Positions 16,943 through 25,830 of a DNA stretch of 64,000 nt are shown in pieces. Each line of letters begins with the position of its first letter. Within the stretch, counting starts at the first letter, position 1. The DNA is from Dechloromonas sp. UBA6271. GTDB taxonomy: Bacteria; Pseudomonadota; Gammaproteobacteria; Burkholderiales; Rhodocyclaceae. The translations under genes were made by a program, and so were the position numbers. The DNA is taken from the NCBI GenBank assembly GCA_002440665.1, contig DJUX01000004.1, forward strand, positions 62,001 to 126,000, written 5' to 3'. Under the pieces are notes generated by a model, which made no database searches, was not told the origin of the DNA, and saw only the letters and a program-made list of their open reading frames with translations.

Positions 16943-17890
16943 ATGGCGCAACAAGCCAACCATGCGTTACCGGCCGGCCTTCAGCTGGAGGAATACACGA
17001 TCACCCGCCAGCTCTCGCTCGGCGGGTTTTCGATCGTCTACCTGGCGACCGACGGCGAAGGCAGCCGCGTGGCGATCAAGGAATACCTGCCCAACAGCCT
17101 GGCCCTGCGCGGCGAGGGGGAAATCAAGCCGCTGATCACGGCGGACCACCAGGGCGCCTTCCGCTACGGGATGAAATGCTTCTTCGAGGAAGGCCGCGCC
17201 CTGGCCCGCCTCTCGCACCCGAACGTGATTCGCGTGCTCAATTTCTTCCGCGCCAACGACACCGTTTACATGGTCATGGAATACGAGCGCGGGCGCACGC
17301 TGCAGGAATTCATCCAGACCCACCGCGGCGAAGTCACCGAGCGTTTCATCCGCGGCGTCTTCACCCGCCTGCTCAACGGCCTGCGCGAGGTGCATTCGCA
17401 CAAGCTGCTGCATCTCGACCTCAAGCCGTCGAACGTCTATCTGCGCAGCGACAACACGCCGGTGCTGATCGACTTCGGCGCGGCGCGCCAGACGCTGTCG
17501 ACCGATCAGCCGATGCTCAAGCCGATGTACACGCCCGGTTTCGCCTCGCCGGAACATTACGGCTCGCGCAAGGATCTTGGGCCGTGGAGCGACATCTACA
17601 GCGTCGGCGCCTCGATGTACGCCTGCATCGCCGGCAGCGCGCCGCAGGCGGCGAATGAACGCTACCAGAAGGACACCCTGCTGCCCGCCATGATGCGCTG
17701 GGAAGGCGAGTATTCGGACCGCCTGCTGGAAATCATCGACTGGTGCCTCAATCTGAACCATTTTTATCGGCCGCAAAGCGTCTTCGCGCTGCAGAAGGCG
17801 CTGGTCGAAACGGTGACGCCGCCGACCCCCAAGGAAAGCCCGAACTGGCTCAACCGCTTTGTCGACAAGTACAAGAAAGCTAGCCGATGA
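16943..17890 (+). CDS. Hanks-type serine/threonine protein kinase
   Basis: 315-residue cytoplasmic kinase. The glycine loop is degenerate (SLGGFSIVYLA, residues 26-36). The ATP-binding lysine is in VAIKEY (Lys46). The catalytic loop is HLDLKPSN with Asp159 (HLD in place of HRD), and the metal motif is DFG (177-179). There is no transmembrane segment or sensor domain. The start at 16943 is chosen because upstream codons overlap yicC. The stop overlaps the phosphatase start by four bases, giving a kinase/phosphatase pair placed ahead of rph. Substrates are unknown. Confidence 0.9.
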   Translation: MAQQANHALPAGLQLEEYTITRQLSLGGFSIVYLATDGEGSRVAIKEYLPNSLALRGEGEIKPLITADHQGAFRYGMKCFFEEGRALARLSHPNVIRVLNFFRANDTVYMVMEYERGRTLQEFIQTHRGEVTERFIRGVFTRLLNGLREVHSHKLLHLDLKPSNVYLRSDNTPVLIDFGAARQTLSTDQPMLKPMYTPGFASPEHYGSRKDLGPWSDIYSVGASMYACIAGSAPQAANERYQKDTLLPAMMRWEGEYSDRLLEIIDWCLNLNHFYRPQSVFALQKALVETVTPPTPKESPNWLNRFVDKYKKASR

Positions 17891-18813
17891 GATTCACGAT
17901 CTACCAGGAGAGCCGCCAGGGAGGGCGTGCCAACAACGAGGACCGGACCAGCTACTGTTACTCGCGCGAAGCTCTGCTGATGGTGATCGCCGACGGCATG
18001 GGCGGTCACCACTACGGCGAGATCGCCTCGCAGATCGCCGTGCAGACGCTGGCCGACAGCTTCCAGCGCGAAGCCCGGCCGACCCTCGCCGACCCCTTCC
18101 GTTTCCTGCAGAAGGGTCTGACCAACGCCCATCACGCCATTCTCGATTATGCCGAGCGCCACCGCCTGGGCGACACGCCGCGCACGACCTGCGTCGCCTG
18201 CATCGTCCAGGACAGCATCGCCTACTGGGCGCACGCCGGCGATTCCCGCCTGTTCCTGATGCGCGGCGATAAGGTGATCGCCCAGACCAAGGACCATTCG
18301 CGCATCCGCATCCTGCTCGAAGAGGGCCTGATTTCCGAAGCACGGGCGGCCACGCACCCGGACCGCAACAAGATCTACAGCTGCCTCGGCAGCCCGACGC
18401 CGCCCGAGATCGAATTTTCGCGCAAGACGCCGCTCAAGCACGGCGACATCCTGCTGCTAGCCACCGATGGCCTGTGGGGCGAGATTTCCGGCGACATGAT
18501 GGCGATCACGCTCAAGGGCGCCAACCTGGTGCACGCCGTGCCCATGCTGCTGACGCAGGCGGAAACCAAGGGTGGCCCGCATGTCGACAACCTGTCGGTA
18601 GTTGCCGTGCGCTGGGAAGAAGCCTACGTCGAGGAAGCCAGCAGCAGCATCTCGACGCAGACCATGGCGCTCGACGAAGTGGCCACCCACATCGAGGAAT
18701 TCGGCCGCGACCCGGCGCACAAGACCGATCTCTCCGAAGACGAGATCGAAAAAGCGATCGAGGAAATCCGCGCCGCCATCGACAAATTCAATCCCAGGAA
18801 ACAAGGACAATGA
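17887..18813 (+). CDS. PP2C-type serine/threonine phosphatase
   Basis: 308-residue PPM/PP2C phosphatase expected to reverse the adjacent kinase. Metal-binding motifs are present: NNEDR (16-20), ADGMGGHHYGE with Asp36, WAHAGDSRLFL, and LLLATDGLW. The C-terminal 60 residues form an acidic extension (SEDEIEKAIEEIRAAI) that is not part of the catalytic fold. It overlaps the kinase by four bases upstream and rph by four bases downstream (ATGA at both joints), so the three are translationally coupled. Confidence 0.92.
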   Translation: MRFTIYQESRQGGRANNEDRTSYCYSREALLMVIADGMGGHHYGEIASQIAVQTLADSFQREARPTLADPFRFLQKGLTNAHHAILDYAERHRLGDTPRTTCVACIVQDSIAYWAHAGDSRLFLMRGDKVIAQTKDHSRIRILLEEGLISEARAATHPDRNKIYSCLGSPTPPEIEFSRKTPLKHGDILLLATDGLWGEISGDMMAITLKGANLVHAVPMLLTQAETKGGPHVDNLSVVAVRWEEAYVEEASSSISTQTMALDEVATHIEEFGRDPAHKTDLSEDEIEKAIEEIRAAIDKFNPRKQGQ

Positions 18814-19532
18814 GCATGCGCCCCAGCCAACGCCAGGCCAACCAACTCCGCAAGGTTCGCCTGACCTGCAACTTCACCCGCCACGCCGAAGGTTCGGTGC
18901 TGATCGAGATGGGCGACACGCGCGTGCTGTGCACCGCCAGCGTCGAGGAAAACCTGCCGCCCTTCCTGCGCGGCAAGGGCCAGGGCTGGGTCACCGCCGA
19001 ATACGGCATGCTGCCGCGCTCGACGCACACCCGCAGCGCGCGCGAGGCAGCCAAGGGCAAACAGACCGGCCGCACCCAGGAAATCCAGCGCCTGATCGGC
19101 CGCAGCCTGCGCGCCGTCACCGACCTCAAGGCGCTCGGCGAACGCCAGATCACCCTCGACTGCGACGTCCTGCAGGCCGACGGCGGCACCCGCTGCGCCT
19201 CGATCACCGGCGCCTGGGTGGCGCTCTACGAAGCCTGCGAGAAACTGGTGCAGGCCGGCAAGCTGGCCGCCAACCCGGTGCGCGACCATGTCGCCGCCGT
19301 CTCGGTCGGCATCTACAAGGGCACGCCGGTGCTCGACCTCGACTATCCGGAAGACTCCGACTGCGATACCGACATGAACGTGGTGATGACCGGTTCCGGC
19401 GGCATCGTCGAAATCCAGGGCACCGCCGAACGCGAACCGTTCACGCGGCCGCAGATGAACACGCTGACCGACCTCGCCGAAGCCGGCATCCGCCAGCTGA
19501 TCGCCGCCCAGCAGTCCGCCCTCGCTGCATGA
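18810..19532 (+). CDS. rph: ribonuclease PH
   Basis: 240-residue phosphorolytic 3'-5' exoribonuclease that trims tRNA 3' ends. The conserved N-terminus (MRPSQRQANQLRKVRL), the RSTHTRSAREAAKGKQTGRTQEIQ catalytic region and the QADGGTRCASITGA segment match the family, with normal length. Two starts three codons apart (18810 and 18816) are possible; the first overlaps the phosphatase stop. The gene continues an operon into rdgB with a four-base overlap. Confidence 0.96.
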   Translation: MSMRPSQRQANQLRKVRLTCNFTRHAEGSVLIEMGDTRVLCTASVEENLPPFLRGKGQGWVTAEYGMLPRSTHTRSAREAAKGKQTGRTQEIQRLIGRSLRAVTDLKALGERQITLDCDVLQADGGTRCASITGAWVALYEACEKLVQAGKLAANPVRDHVAAVSVGIYKGTPVLDLDYPEDSDCDTDMNVVMTGSGGIVEIQGTAEREPFTRPQMNTLTDLAEAGIRQLIAAQQSALAA

Positions 19533-20116
19533 AAAAGCTCGTCCTCGCCTCCAACAACGCCAAGAAGATGAAGGAGCTGAACGCGCTGCTGGCGCCCCTC
19601 GGCTTCGCGGTCATCCCGCAAGGGCAACTCGGCATCCCCGAGGCGGAAGAGCCGTACTGCACCTTCGTCGAGAACGCGCTGGCCAAGGCCCGCCATGCGG
19701 CGCAGCTGTCGGGCCTGCCGGCGCTCGCCGACGATTCCGGGCTGTGCGTCGCCGCCCTCGGCGGCGCGCCAGGCGTCTACTCGGCACGCTATGCCGGCGA
19801 GCCGAAATCGGATGCGCGCAACAACGAAAAACTGCTCGCCGACCTCGGCGACAACGCCGATCGCCGCGCCCACTTCGTTTCGCTCATCGTGCTGGTGCGT
19901 CACGCCGACGACCCGCAGCCGCTGATCGCCGAGGGTGAATGGCATGGCGAGATCCTGCCGGCCCTGCGCGGCGCCGGCGGCTTCGGCTACGACCCGCTGT
20001 TCTATGTACCGGAATTCGACCGGACCGCCGCCGAACTCGATGCCGAAACCAAGAACCGGGTTTCCCATCGCGGCCAGGCCATGCAGCAACTGATCGCCCG
20101 CCTGCCGGCGCTGTAA
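19529..20116 (+). CDS. rdgB: RdgB/HAM1 dITP/XTP pyrophosphatase
   Basis: 195-residue nucleotide-pool sanitiser that hydrolyses non-canonical purine triphosphates (dITP, XTP) to monophosphates. The N-terminal LVLASNNAKKMKEL phosphate-binding segment and the LADDSGLCVAALGGAPGVYSARYAG motif are diagnostic. The C-terminal KNRVSHRGQAM is also conserved. The start overlaps the rph stop (ATGA). Length is standard. Confidence 0.95.
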   Translation: MKKLVLASNNAKKMKELNALLAPLGFAVIPQGQLGIPEAEEPYCTFVENALAKARHAAQLSGLPALADDSGLCVAALGGAPGVYSARYAGEPKSDARNNEKLLADLGDNADRRAHFVSLIVLVRHADDPQPLIAEGEWHGEILPALRGAGGFGYDPLFYVPEFDRTAAELDAETKNRVSHRGQAMQQLIARLPAL

Positions 20117-20121
20117 GAATC

Positions 20122-21336
20122 GTGGCGCGCACCATCCCCATTTTTGCCCAAAAACCGGCGTCGACCGCAACCGCCCTCGAATTCCGCGTTTCGCCACCGC
20201 TGGCGCTCTACGTGCACGTGCCGTGGTGCGTGCAGAAATGCCCCTACTGCGATTTCAACTCGCATGAAGCGCCGGGCGCCATTCCCGAAGCCGAATACGT
20301 CGCCGCGCTGATCGCCGACCTGCAATCCGCCCTGCCACTGATCTGGGGCCGCCCGGTGGTCAGCGTCTTCTTCGGCGGCGGCACGCCCAGCCTGCTATCG
20401 CCGGCGGCCATCGACGAACTGATCGCCGCCTTCCGCGCGCTCGCCATGTTGTCGCCGGAAGCGGAAATCACGCTCGAAGCCAACCCCGGCACGGTCGAAG
20501 CCGAGAAGTTCGCGGGCTTCCGTGCTGCCGGCGTCAATCGCCTGTCGCTCGGCATCCAGAGCTTCAACGATGAACACCTCAAAGCCCTTGGCCGCATCCA
20601 CGGCGCCGCCGAAGCCAGGCGTGCCGCGCAACTGGCCGGCGAGCATTTCGATGCCTTCAACCTCGACCTGATGTACGGCCTGCCGGGCCAGACCCTCGAA
20701 CAGGCGCTCGCCGACGTCGACACCGCATTGAGTTTTTCCCCGGCCCACCTCTCCTGTTACCAGCTGACACTGGAGCCGAACACCCGCTTCGCCGCTTTCC
20801 CGCCCGAACTGCCGGAAGGCGATCTTTGCGCCGACATGCAGGACACCATCGAGGCTCGCCTGGCCGCCGCCGGCTACGCCAATTACGAAACCTCGGCCTT
20901 CGCGCAACGCGGCCGGCAGTGCCGGCACAACCTGAATTACTGGCATTTCGGCGACTACCTCGGGATCGGCGCCGGGGCGCATTCAAAACTGACACTGCAC
21001 GACCGCGTGCTGCGCCAGATGCGCTGGAAACAGCCGGCCGCCTATCTCGACAACACCCGCGCCGGCAAGCCGATCCAGACCGCCAACGAAGTCGTTGCCA
21101 GCCAGTTGCCCTTCGAGTTCCTGATGAACGCGCTGCGCCTGCACGAGGGCTTTCCGCCCGCGCTCTTCGAGTCGCGCACCGCGCAGCCGCTGGCCGCCAT
21201 CCTGCCGCAACTCAAGGCAGCGGAAGCCGATGGCCTGCTGACCATCGGGCCGGAACGCATTGCGCCGACCTTGCGCGGCCGGCGCTTTCTCAACGTCCTG
21301 CTCGAACGCTTTCTGGACGACAGCGACGCCGCCTGA
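20122..21336 (+). CDS. hemW: HemW, radical SAM heme chaperone
   Basis: 404-residue radical SAM protein of the HemN-like HemW group, a heme-binding chaperone. The [4Fe-4S]/SAM motif is PWCVQKCPYCDFNSHE with Cys36, Cys40 and Cys43, followed by FFGGGTPSLL and EANPGT. The additional Cys found in HemN but not HemW is absent. The GTG start at 20122 lies five bases after the rdgB stop. The first 20 residues are not conserved in HemW and contain a copy of the dispersed GTCGACCGCAAC motif, so a later start is possible. Confidence 0.92.
   Translation: MARTIPIFAQKPASTATALEFRVSPPLALYVHVPWCVQKCPYCDFNSHEAPGAIPEAEYVAALIADLQSALPLIWGRPVVSVFFGGGTPSLLSPAAIDELIAAFRALAMLSPEAEITLEANPGTVEAEKFAGFRAAGVNRLSLGIQSFNDEHLKALGRIHGAAEARRAAQLAGEHFDAFNLDLMYGLPGQTLEQALADVDTALSFSPAHLSCYQLTLEPNTRFAAFPPELPEGDLCADMQDTIEARLAAAGYANYETSAFAQRGRQCRHNLNYWHFGDYLGIGAGAHSKLTLHDRVLRQMRWKQPAAYLDNTRAGKPIQTANEVVASQLPFEFLMNALRLHEGFPPALFESRTAQPLAAILPQLKAAEADGLLTIGPERIAPTLRGRRFLNVLLERFLDDSDAA
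20160..20171 (+). repeat. dispersed motif copy (GTCGACCGCAAC)
   Basis: Exact copy in the poorly conserved 5' end of hemW, preceded by two A/T-rich tracts (ATTTTTG and AAAAA). Confidence 0.7.
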
Positions 21337-21366
21337 GCGACTGATGCCGCCGGCCGTCCCGGCGAA

Positions 21367-21777
21367 TCAGCTGAACAGACCGCCCTTCTTGAGCATGTCC
21401 AGCCCCTGGGTCAGCAGGTCACCGCCCTGCGGCAACTGGCCGTTCGGCGTCAACTGGTCGACCACCTGCGGCAACAGGTCGGCGAGACTGCCCGAAGCCT
21501 GCTCCGGGCTGAGCCCGAGTTGCGCGGCGATGTCCTGCATAGACGAGTCACCGAGCGCGCTCTGCACCTGCTCGGGCGAAACCGGCAGATTCTGGCCGGT
21601 CGACACCCACGAATTGACGATTTCGCCCAGGCCACCCTGTTGAAAGGCACTGACCAGGCCTTCCAGGCCGCCGTGTCGCGGATCATTGACGAGCTTCAGC
21701 ACGGTTTCCAGCAGGGCGCCGTTGCCGCCGGATTGCCCACCGGCAAGCGCGCCGGCCACTTGATCGAGAAGACCCAT
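21367..21777 (-). CDS. YidB/DUF937 family protein
   Basis: 136-residue Gly/Gln/Leu-rich protein of the YidB family (function unknown). It begins MGLLDQVAGALAGG. The C-terminal region has LGLSPEQASGSLADLLPQVVDQLTPNG, the typical DUF937-type repeat with an L-P-x-v-v-D-x-l-t-P core. The start at 21777 is chosen on that conserved N-terminus. It lies convergent to hemW and upstream of nothing obvious; it is separated from the histidine kinase gene downstream by 75 bases, with its own likely promoter. Confidence 0.85.
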   Translation of the reverse strand: MGLLDQVAGALAGGQSGGNGALLETVLKLVNDPRHGGLEGLVSAFQQGGLGEIVNSWVSTGQNLPVSPEQVQSALGDSSMQDIAAQLGLSPEQASGSLADLLPQVVDQLTPNGQLPQGGDLLTQGLDMLKKGGLFS

Positions 21778-21852
21778 GACGTGTTTCTCCAAAACGTTGA
21801 AAGTTCGGCCATCCTAACCGAAGGCTACGGCCAAACGGGTGAACAATTGCTT

Positions 21853-23865
21853 TCACGCCGGCAACGGCTCGAAGCGCAGCCAGACACTGAAACGCGAACC
21901 CTTGCCGGCTTCGCTGTCGACCGAAATCCGCCCGCCGTAGCGTTCGACCAGCGACTGGCTGACCCACAGGCCGAGGCCGGTGCCATCCGGTTTCCTGGCC
22001 GTATAGAAGGGCTTGAACAGGCGCTCGCACTCGGCCGGCGTCAGGCCGGGACCGGTGTCGGCGACCACCAGCCGCAGCCCGACCGGCATGTCGGACTCGT
22101 CCCAGTCTTCGGCCGCCAGCGTCAGCACGCCGCCGTCGGGCATGGCCTGGATGGCATTGACCATCAGGTTGATGAGCACCTGCTGCAGCTCGTTGCGGTT
22201 GCACAGCACGTTACGCACCGAATCGAGATGCTGCTCGACGGCGATCGTCCCGCGCTTGAGCAGGTGGCCGACCAGCACCAGGCTGTCCTGGATCAGCGCC
22301 GCCGGCGCCACCGGCTCCAGGTAGCCGACGTAATCCTGCGGCCGCGCAAACTGCAGCAGCTTGGCGACGATCAGGCGGATGCGGTGGACCTGTTCCTGGA
22401 TCAGCCGGACCTCCGGCTCGACCGGCTTGGCCACCGGCCCGAGGATGTCGCGCAGCACGTCTAGATTGCCCTGGATCACCGCCACCGGATTGTTGATTTC
22501 GTGCGCCACCCCGGCGGTCAGCTGGCCGATGGCCGCCAGTTTTTCGTTCATCACCAGTTGCGATTGTGCCGCCTTGAGGTCGGCCACCGCCTGTTCGAGT
22601 TCGGCGGTGCGCTTCGCAACCTCGCCATCGAGCGCCTCGCCCCAGCGTTTGAGCGACGCCGCCTGCGCCTGCAGGCGGTCGAGCAGGCGGTCGAAATGCG
22701 CGGCGAGGTCACCCAGTTCATCGCGGCTGGTGACGGCGCCGACGCGGGCATCGGCGTCGTCCTGCTCGATTGCGTTCATCGTCACGTGCATGCGCTCGAT
22801 CGGGCGGAACACCCGGCGCGCCCAGAAAAAAGCGAAGACGCCAGCCATCACCATGGCCAGCGCGAACAGCCCGACGATAAGCGCCAGCGCCGCGCGCCTG
22901 GCGGCAGCGAAGGGTTCGTCGAGAAAGCCGACGTAGAGCATGCCGACCCGCCGGCCATGGCTGTCGACCAGCGGCTCGTAGCCGGACACATACCAGTCGG
23001 AGACGACGAAGGCGCGGTCCAGCCAGGTCCGGCCCTCGTCGAGTACCGCATGATGCACGGCCGCCGAGACCCGGGTGCCGATCGCCCGCCCGCCTTCGAA
23101 CAGACGCACATTGGTCGCCACCCGGACATCGCCGAGAAACAGCGTCGCCGTGCCCTGGCTGCCGAGCAGGAGCGCCCCGTTGGGATAGACGATTTCGTTA
23201 AGGCGGTCGATGAATTCCAGGTTCTTGTTGAGCAGCACGCCGCCGGCGAGCACCCCGCGCAGGCGCCCGGCTGCGTCGCGCACCGGCGCCGCGGCGTGAA
23301 TGACCAGCCCGCGCTCCTCGACCTCCCGCCCGTCGGGCGCCGCGTTGGCGGTCGCCAGGATGGCCGTCCGCGCCTGCTCGGCGAGGCGCGGGTCGAGCAG
23401 GCGCAACTGCTCGGCGCTCATCATGTCGGTGCCGGTCAGCGCCTGGCCGGCACCGGCCACCGCCAGCACCGGCCAGGCGGCGATGGCGGCACTGTTGCGG
23501 TCGACGTCCAGAAAATAGAGAAAATCGAGTTTCATGCCGATGCGGGCGCTGGCCAGCAGTTCGGCCGCCGCGCCGTCGCGCGCGCTCGCCGCATGCTCCA
23601 GCACCCGGGCCAGACGCGCCGAACCGGCGAGCCCCTCAACCGAGCGGCCGACTCCTTCCGCCACGCGCTCGTAATAGCCGTGCGCGACGGCGAGGTCGGC
23701 GCGCACCTTGGCGATCAGCAAGCGATCCAGATAATCGCCGCCCCAGATGCTCAGCACCGCCAGCAGCACCGGCAGCACGATGCCGAGCGGCAGCAGCGCC
23801 AGCAGCAGCAGGCGGACGCGGATCGATCGCCGCCCCGATGTTTCTAGACGGCCCAGGCCTGGCAC
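21853..23865 (-). CDS. membrane sensor histidine kinase
   Basis: 670-residue sensor kinase. It has an N-terminal transmembrane segment (about 18-40), a periplasmic Cache-type sensing region (about 45-320), a second transmembrane segment (about 325-348), and a HAMP domain (about 350-402). A coiled linker, a HisKA domain with phospho-acceptor His455 (GVAHEINNP) and a HATPase domain (about 560-668) follow. The start is GTG at 23865, overlapping the response regulator stop by 22 bases, so the regulator and kinase are a coupled pair. This layout resembles DctB/NtrB-type sensors for small carboxylates or similar ligands; the ligand cannot be read from sequence. Confidence 0.9.
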   Translation of the reverse strand: MPGLGRLETSGRRSIRVRLLLLALLPLGIVLPVLLAVLSIWGGDYLDRLLIAKVRADLAVAHGYYERVAEGVGRSVEGLAGSARLARVLEHAASARDGAAAELLASARIGMKLDFLYFLDVDRNSAAIAAWPVLAVAGAGQALTGTDMMSAEQLRLLDPRLAEQARTAILATANAAPDGREVEERGLVIHAAAPVRDAAGRLRGVLAGGVLLNKNLEFIDRLNEIVYPNGALLLGSQGTATLFLGDVRVATNVRLFEGGRAIGTRVSAAVHHAVLDEGRTWLDRAFVVSDWYVSGYEPLVDSHGRRVGMLYVGFLDEPFAAARRAALALIVGLFALAMVMAGVFAFFWARRVFRPIERMHVTMNAIEQDDADARVGAVTSRDELGDLAAHFDRLLDRLQAQAASLKRWGEALDGEVAKRTAELEQAVADLKAAQSQLVMNEKLAAIGQLTAGVAHEINNPVAVIQGNLDVLRDILGPVAKPVEPEVRLIQEQVHRIRLIVAKLLQFARPQDYVGYLEPVAPAALIQDSLVLVGHLLKRGTIAVEQHLDSVRNVLCNRNELQQVLINLMVNAIQAMPDGGVLTLAAEDWDESDMPVGLRLVVADTGPGLTPAECERLFKPFYTARKPDGTGLGLWVSQSLVERYGGRISVDSEAGKGSRFSVWLRFEPLPA
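23494..23505 (-). repeat. dispersed motif copy (GTCGACCGCAAC)
   Basis: Exact copy inside the kinase gene, followed on the GTCGAC side by two A-rich tracts (AAAATA and AAAATC) about ten bases apart. Confidence 0.7.
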
Positions 23866-25193
23866 TTACGGTCCAGCGTCTTGCGCGACACCCCGAGGCG
23901 GCGCGCCGCCTCCGACTTGTTGCCCGAGCAGACGCCGAGCACCGCCAGGATATGGCGTTTCTCGATCGCTTCCAGGCTCTCTTCCGCCCCCCCGACCGCG
24001 GCACCGGCGGCCGGCTCGGGGCCGAGGTCGAACCAGCCGAGGATCAGCGAGCGCTCGACGAAATTGCGCAGTTCACGCACGTTGCCCGGCCAGTCGTAGC
24101 CAGCCATGCGCGCCAGCGTTCGGGCGTCGGGCGCCAACTGCGGCACCCCGAGATAAGGCGCCAGCTGGGCGATGAAATGCCCGACCAGCGGCGGCAGGTC
24201 TTCCGGCCGCTCGCGGAGCGGCGGCAGGGTGACCTCGACCACCTGCAGGCGGTAGTAGAGATCCGGGCGGAAACGCTGGGCGGCGACCTCGGTCTTGAGG
24301 TCGCGGTTGGTCGCCGCGATGACCCGCACATCGACGGGAATTTCCTGTTCCGAGCCGACCGGCCGCAAGCGCCGCTCTTCCAGCACGCGCAGCAGCTTGG
24401 CCTGCGCCGCCGCCGGCAGTTCGGCGATTTCGTCGAGGAAGAGGGTGCCGCCGCGGGCGTAATAGAACAGTCCCTCGCGGCTCTGCTGGGCGCCGGTGTA
24501 GGCGCCCCTGACATGGCCGAAGAGTTCCGACTCGATCAGCTCGGCGGCGATCGCCGCGCAATTGACCGGCACGAAGGGGCCGGCGGCGCGGCTGCTCATG
24601 CGGTGCAGGGCACGTGCTGCAACCTCTTTGCCGGTACCCGATTCGCCGGTCAGCAGCACGGTGGCCGGTGTCGGCGCGATGCGCTTGAGGCGGTCGCAGA
24701 CAGCACGCATGGCCTCCGATTCGCCGACCATACCCTCGACGTCGACGGCACCAAGCTCGCGGCGCAGCACGAAGTTTTCGCGAACCAGCCGCGAGCGCTC
24801 GAAACAGCGCTGCATGGCATTGAGCATCTGCGCCAGCGAAAAGGGCTTGAGCAGGAAATCCGCTGCGCCGGCACGCAGCGCGTCAATCGCCGTGTCGAGA
24901 TCGGCGTAGGCAGTCATCAGCACCACGTCGCCGGCGTAACCTTCATCGCGCAACTCGTGCAGCCAGTCGATGCCGGAACGCCCGGGCAGTGCAATGTCGA
25001 GGACGATCAGGTCGTACAGCCGGCGCCGGAGCAGCGGCTCGGCCTGCTCGACGCTGCCGGCGGTATCGACGCTGCCGCAGCGCTGGCCGAGGGCACGCTG
25101 CAGGAAGCTGACCATGCCCGGCTCGTCGTCCACCACCAGCACCGAATACTGCTTCCACGACGCCTCGCTGACGGGCGCTTCGCTTGAATCCAT
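23844..25193 (-). CDS. NtrC-family sigma-54 response regulator
   Basis: 449-residue transcription activator. The N-terminal receiver domain has phospho-acceptor Asp66 (LIVLDIALPG). The AAA+ sigma-54 interaction domain has a Walker A GESGTGKE and the loop GAYTGA, which contacts sigma-54 (Phe to Tyr variant of GAFTGA). A C-terminal Fis-type helix-turn-helix ends ARRLGVSRKTLDRKCQAW. It is the partner of the downstream kinase and should activate a sigma-54 promoter when phosphorylated. No target operon is obvious beside it, so the regulated genes are probably elsewhere. Confidence 0.94.
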   Translation of the reverse strand: MDSSEAPVSEASWKQYSVLVVDDEPGMVSFLQRALGQRCGSVDTAGSVEQAEPLLRRRLYDLIVLDIALPGRSGIDWLHELRDEGYAGDVVLMTAYADLDTAIDALRAGAADFLLKPFSLAQMLNAMQRCFERSRLVRENFVLRRELGAVDVEGMVGESEAMRAVCDRLKRIAPTPATVLLTGESGTGKEVAARALHRMSSRAAGPFVPVNCAAIAAELIESELFGHVRGAYTGAQQSREGLFYYARGGTLFLDEIAELPAAAQAKLLRVLEERRLRPVGSEQEIPVDVRVIAATNRDLKTEVAAQRFRPDLYYRLQVVEVTLPPLRERPEDLPPLVGHFIAQLAPYLGVPQLAPDARTLARMAGYDWPGNVRELRNFVERSLILGWFDLGPEPAAGAAVGGAEESLEAIEKRHILAVLGVCSGNKSEAARRLGVSRKTLDRKCQAWAV

Positions 25194-25277
25194 CGTCTCC
25201 TCCAGTTAGCCCCGGATGATCGCAAACAAGCCGGCACGGAAGCAACCGCCGGTGCCGGCAGCGCGCCTTGCCCCCGT

Positions 25278-25739
25278 TCAGTTCCGGTCGCGCACCGCGG
25301 CCACGGTCGTTGCCGCATTGGCCGCCCGCGCCGCTTCCGCCACTTCCTTGCTGACGATGGTCTTGCCGATCGGCGCCAGGGCGATGCCCGCCAGTTTCAG
25401 GTGCTGCAGCGCGAACGGGATGCCGATGATGGTGACGAAGCAGGCTACGGCTGAAACGACGTGGCCGATCGCCAGCCAGACGCCGGCGATGACGAACCAG
25501 ATGATGTTGCCGAGCAGCCCGAGGGCGCCGGTACCGATGTCGTCCTCCTGATGCAGTTCCTTGCGGCTGATGGCTTCCTTGCCGAACGGAAAGAACGAGA
25601 ACTGGCCGATCACGAAGCTGGCCCTGGCCCACGGAATGCCGACGATGGTCAGCAGCGCGATCAGGCCGAACAGCCACCAGGCGAGCCCCATCAGGAAGCC
25701 GCCCAGAATGAACCAGAGAAAATTTCCGATCGCCCGCAT
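25278..25739 (-). CDS. YccF family membrane protein
   Basis: 153-residue membrane protein of the YccF family, which has two repeated YccF domains each with paired hydrophobic segments. Recognisable parts are FLWFILGGFLMGLAWWLFG at the start and LTIVGIPWARASF and VTIIGIPFALQHLKLA, the two repeats of the conserved GIP motif. The start at 25739 (MRAIGNF) is preferred to the longer frame. Function is unknown. It stands alone between the two-component system and the DUF2914 gene. Confidence 0.88.
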   Translation of the reverse strand: MRAIGNFLWFILGGFLMGLAWWLFGLIALLTIVGIPWARASFVIGQFSFFPFGKEAISRKELHQEDDIGTGALGLLGNIIWFVIAGVWLAIGHVVSAVACFVTIIGIPFALQHLKLAGIALAPIGKTIVSKEVAEAARAANAATTVAAVRDRN

Positions 25740-25830
25740 CGTTGCCCGTCCTTCACTGCATGTTGATTCAATAGCCCGGCATTGTGACCCAAAAACCGGC
25801 TGCAATCTGCCTCGCCACCGGTCTGTCGCA

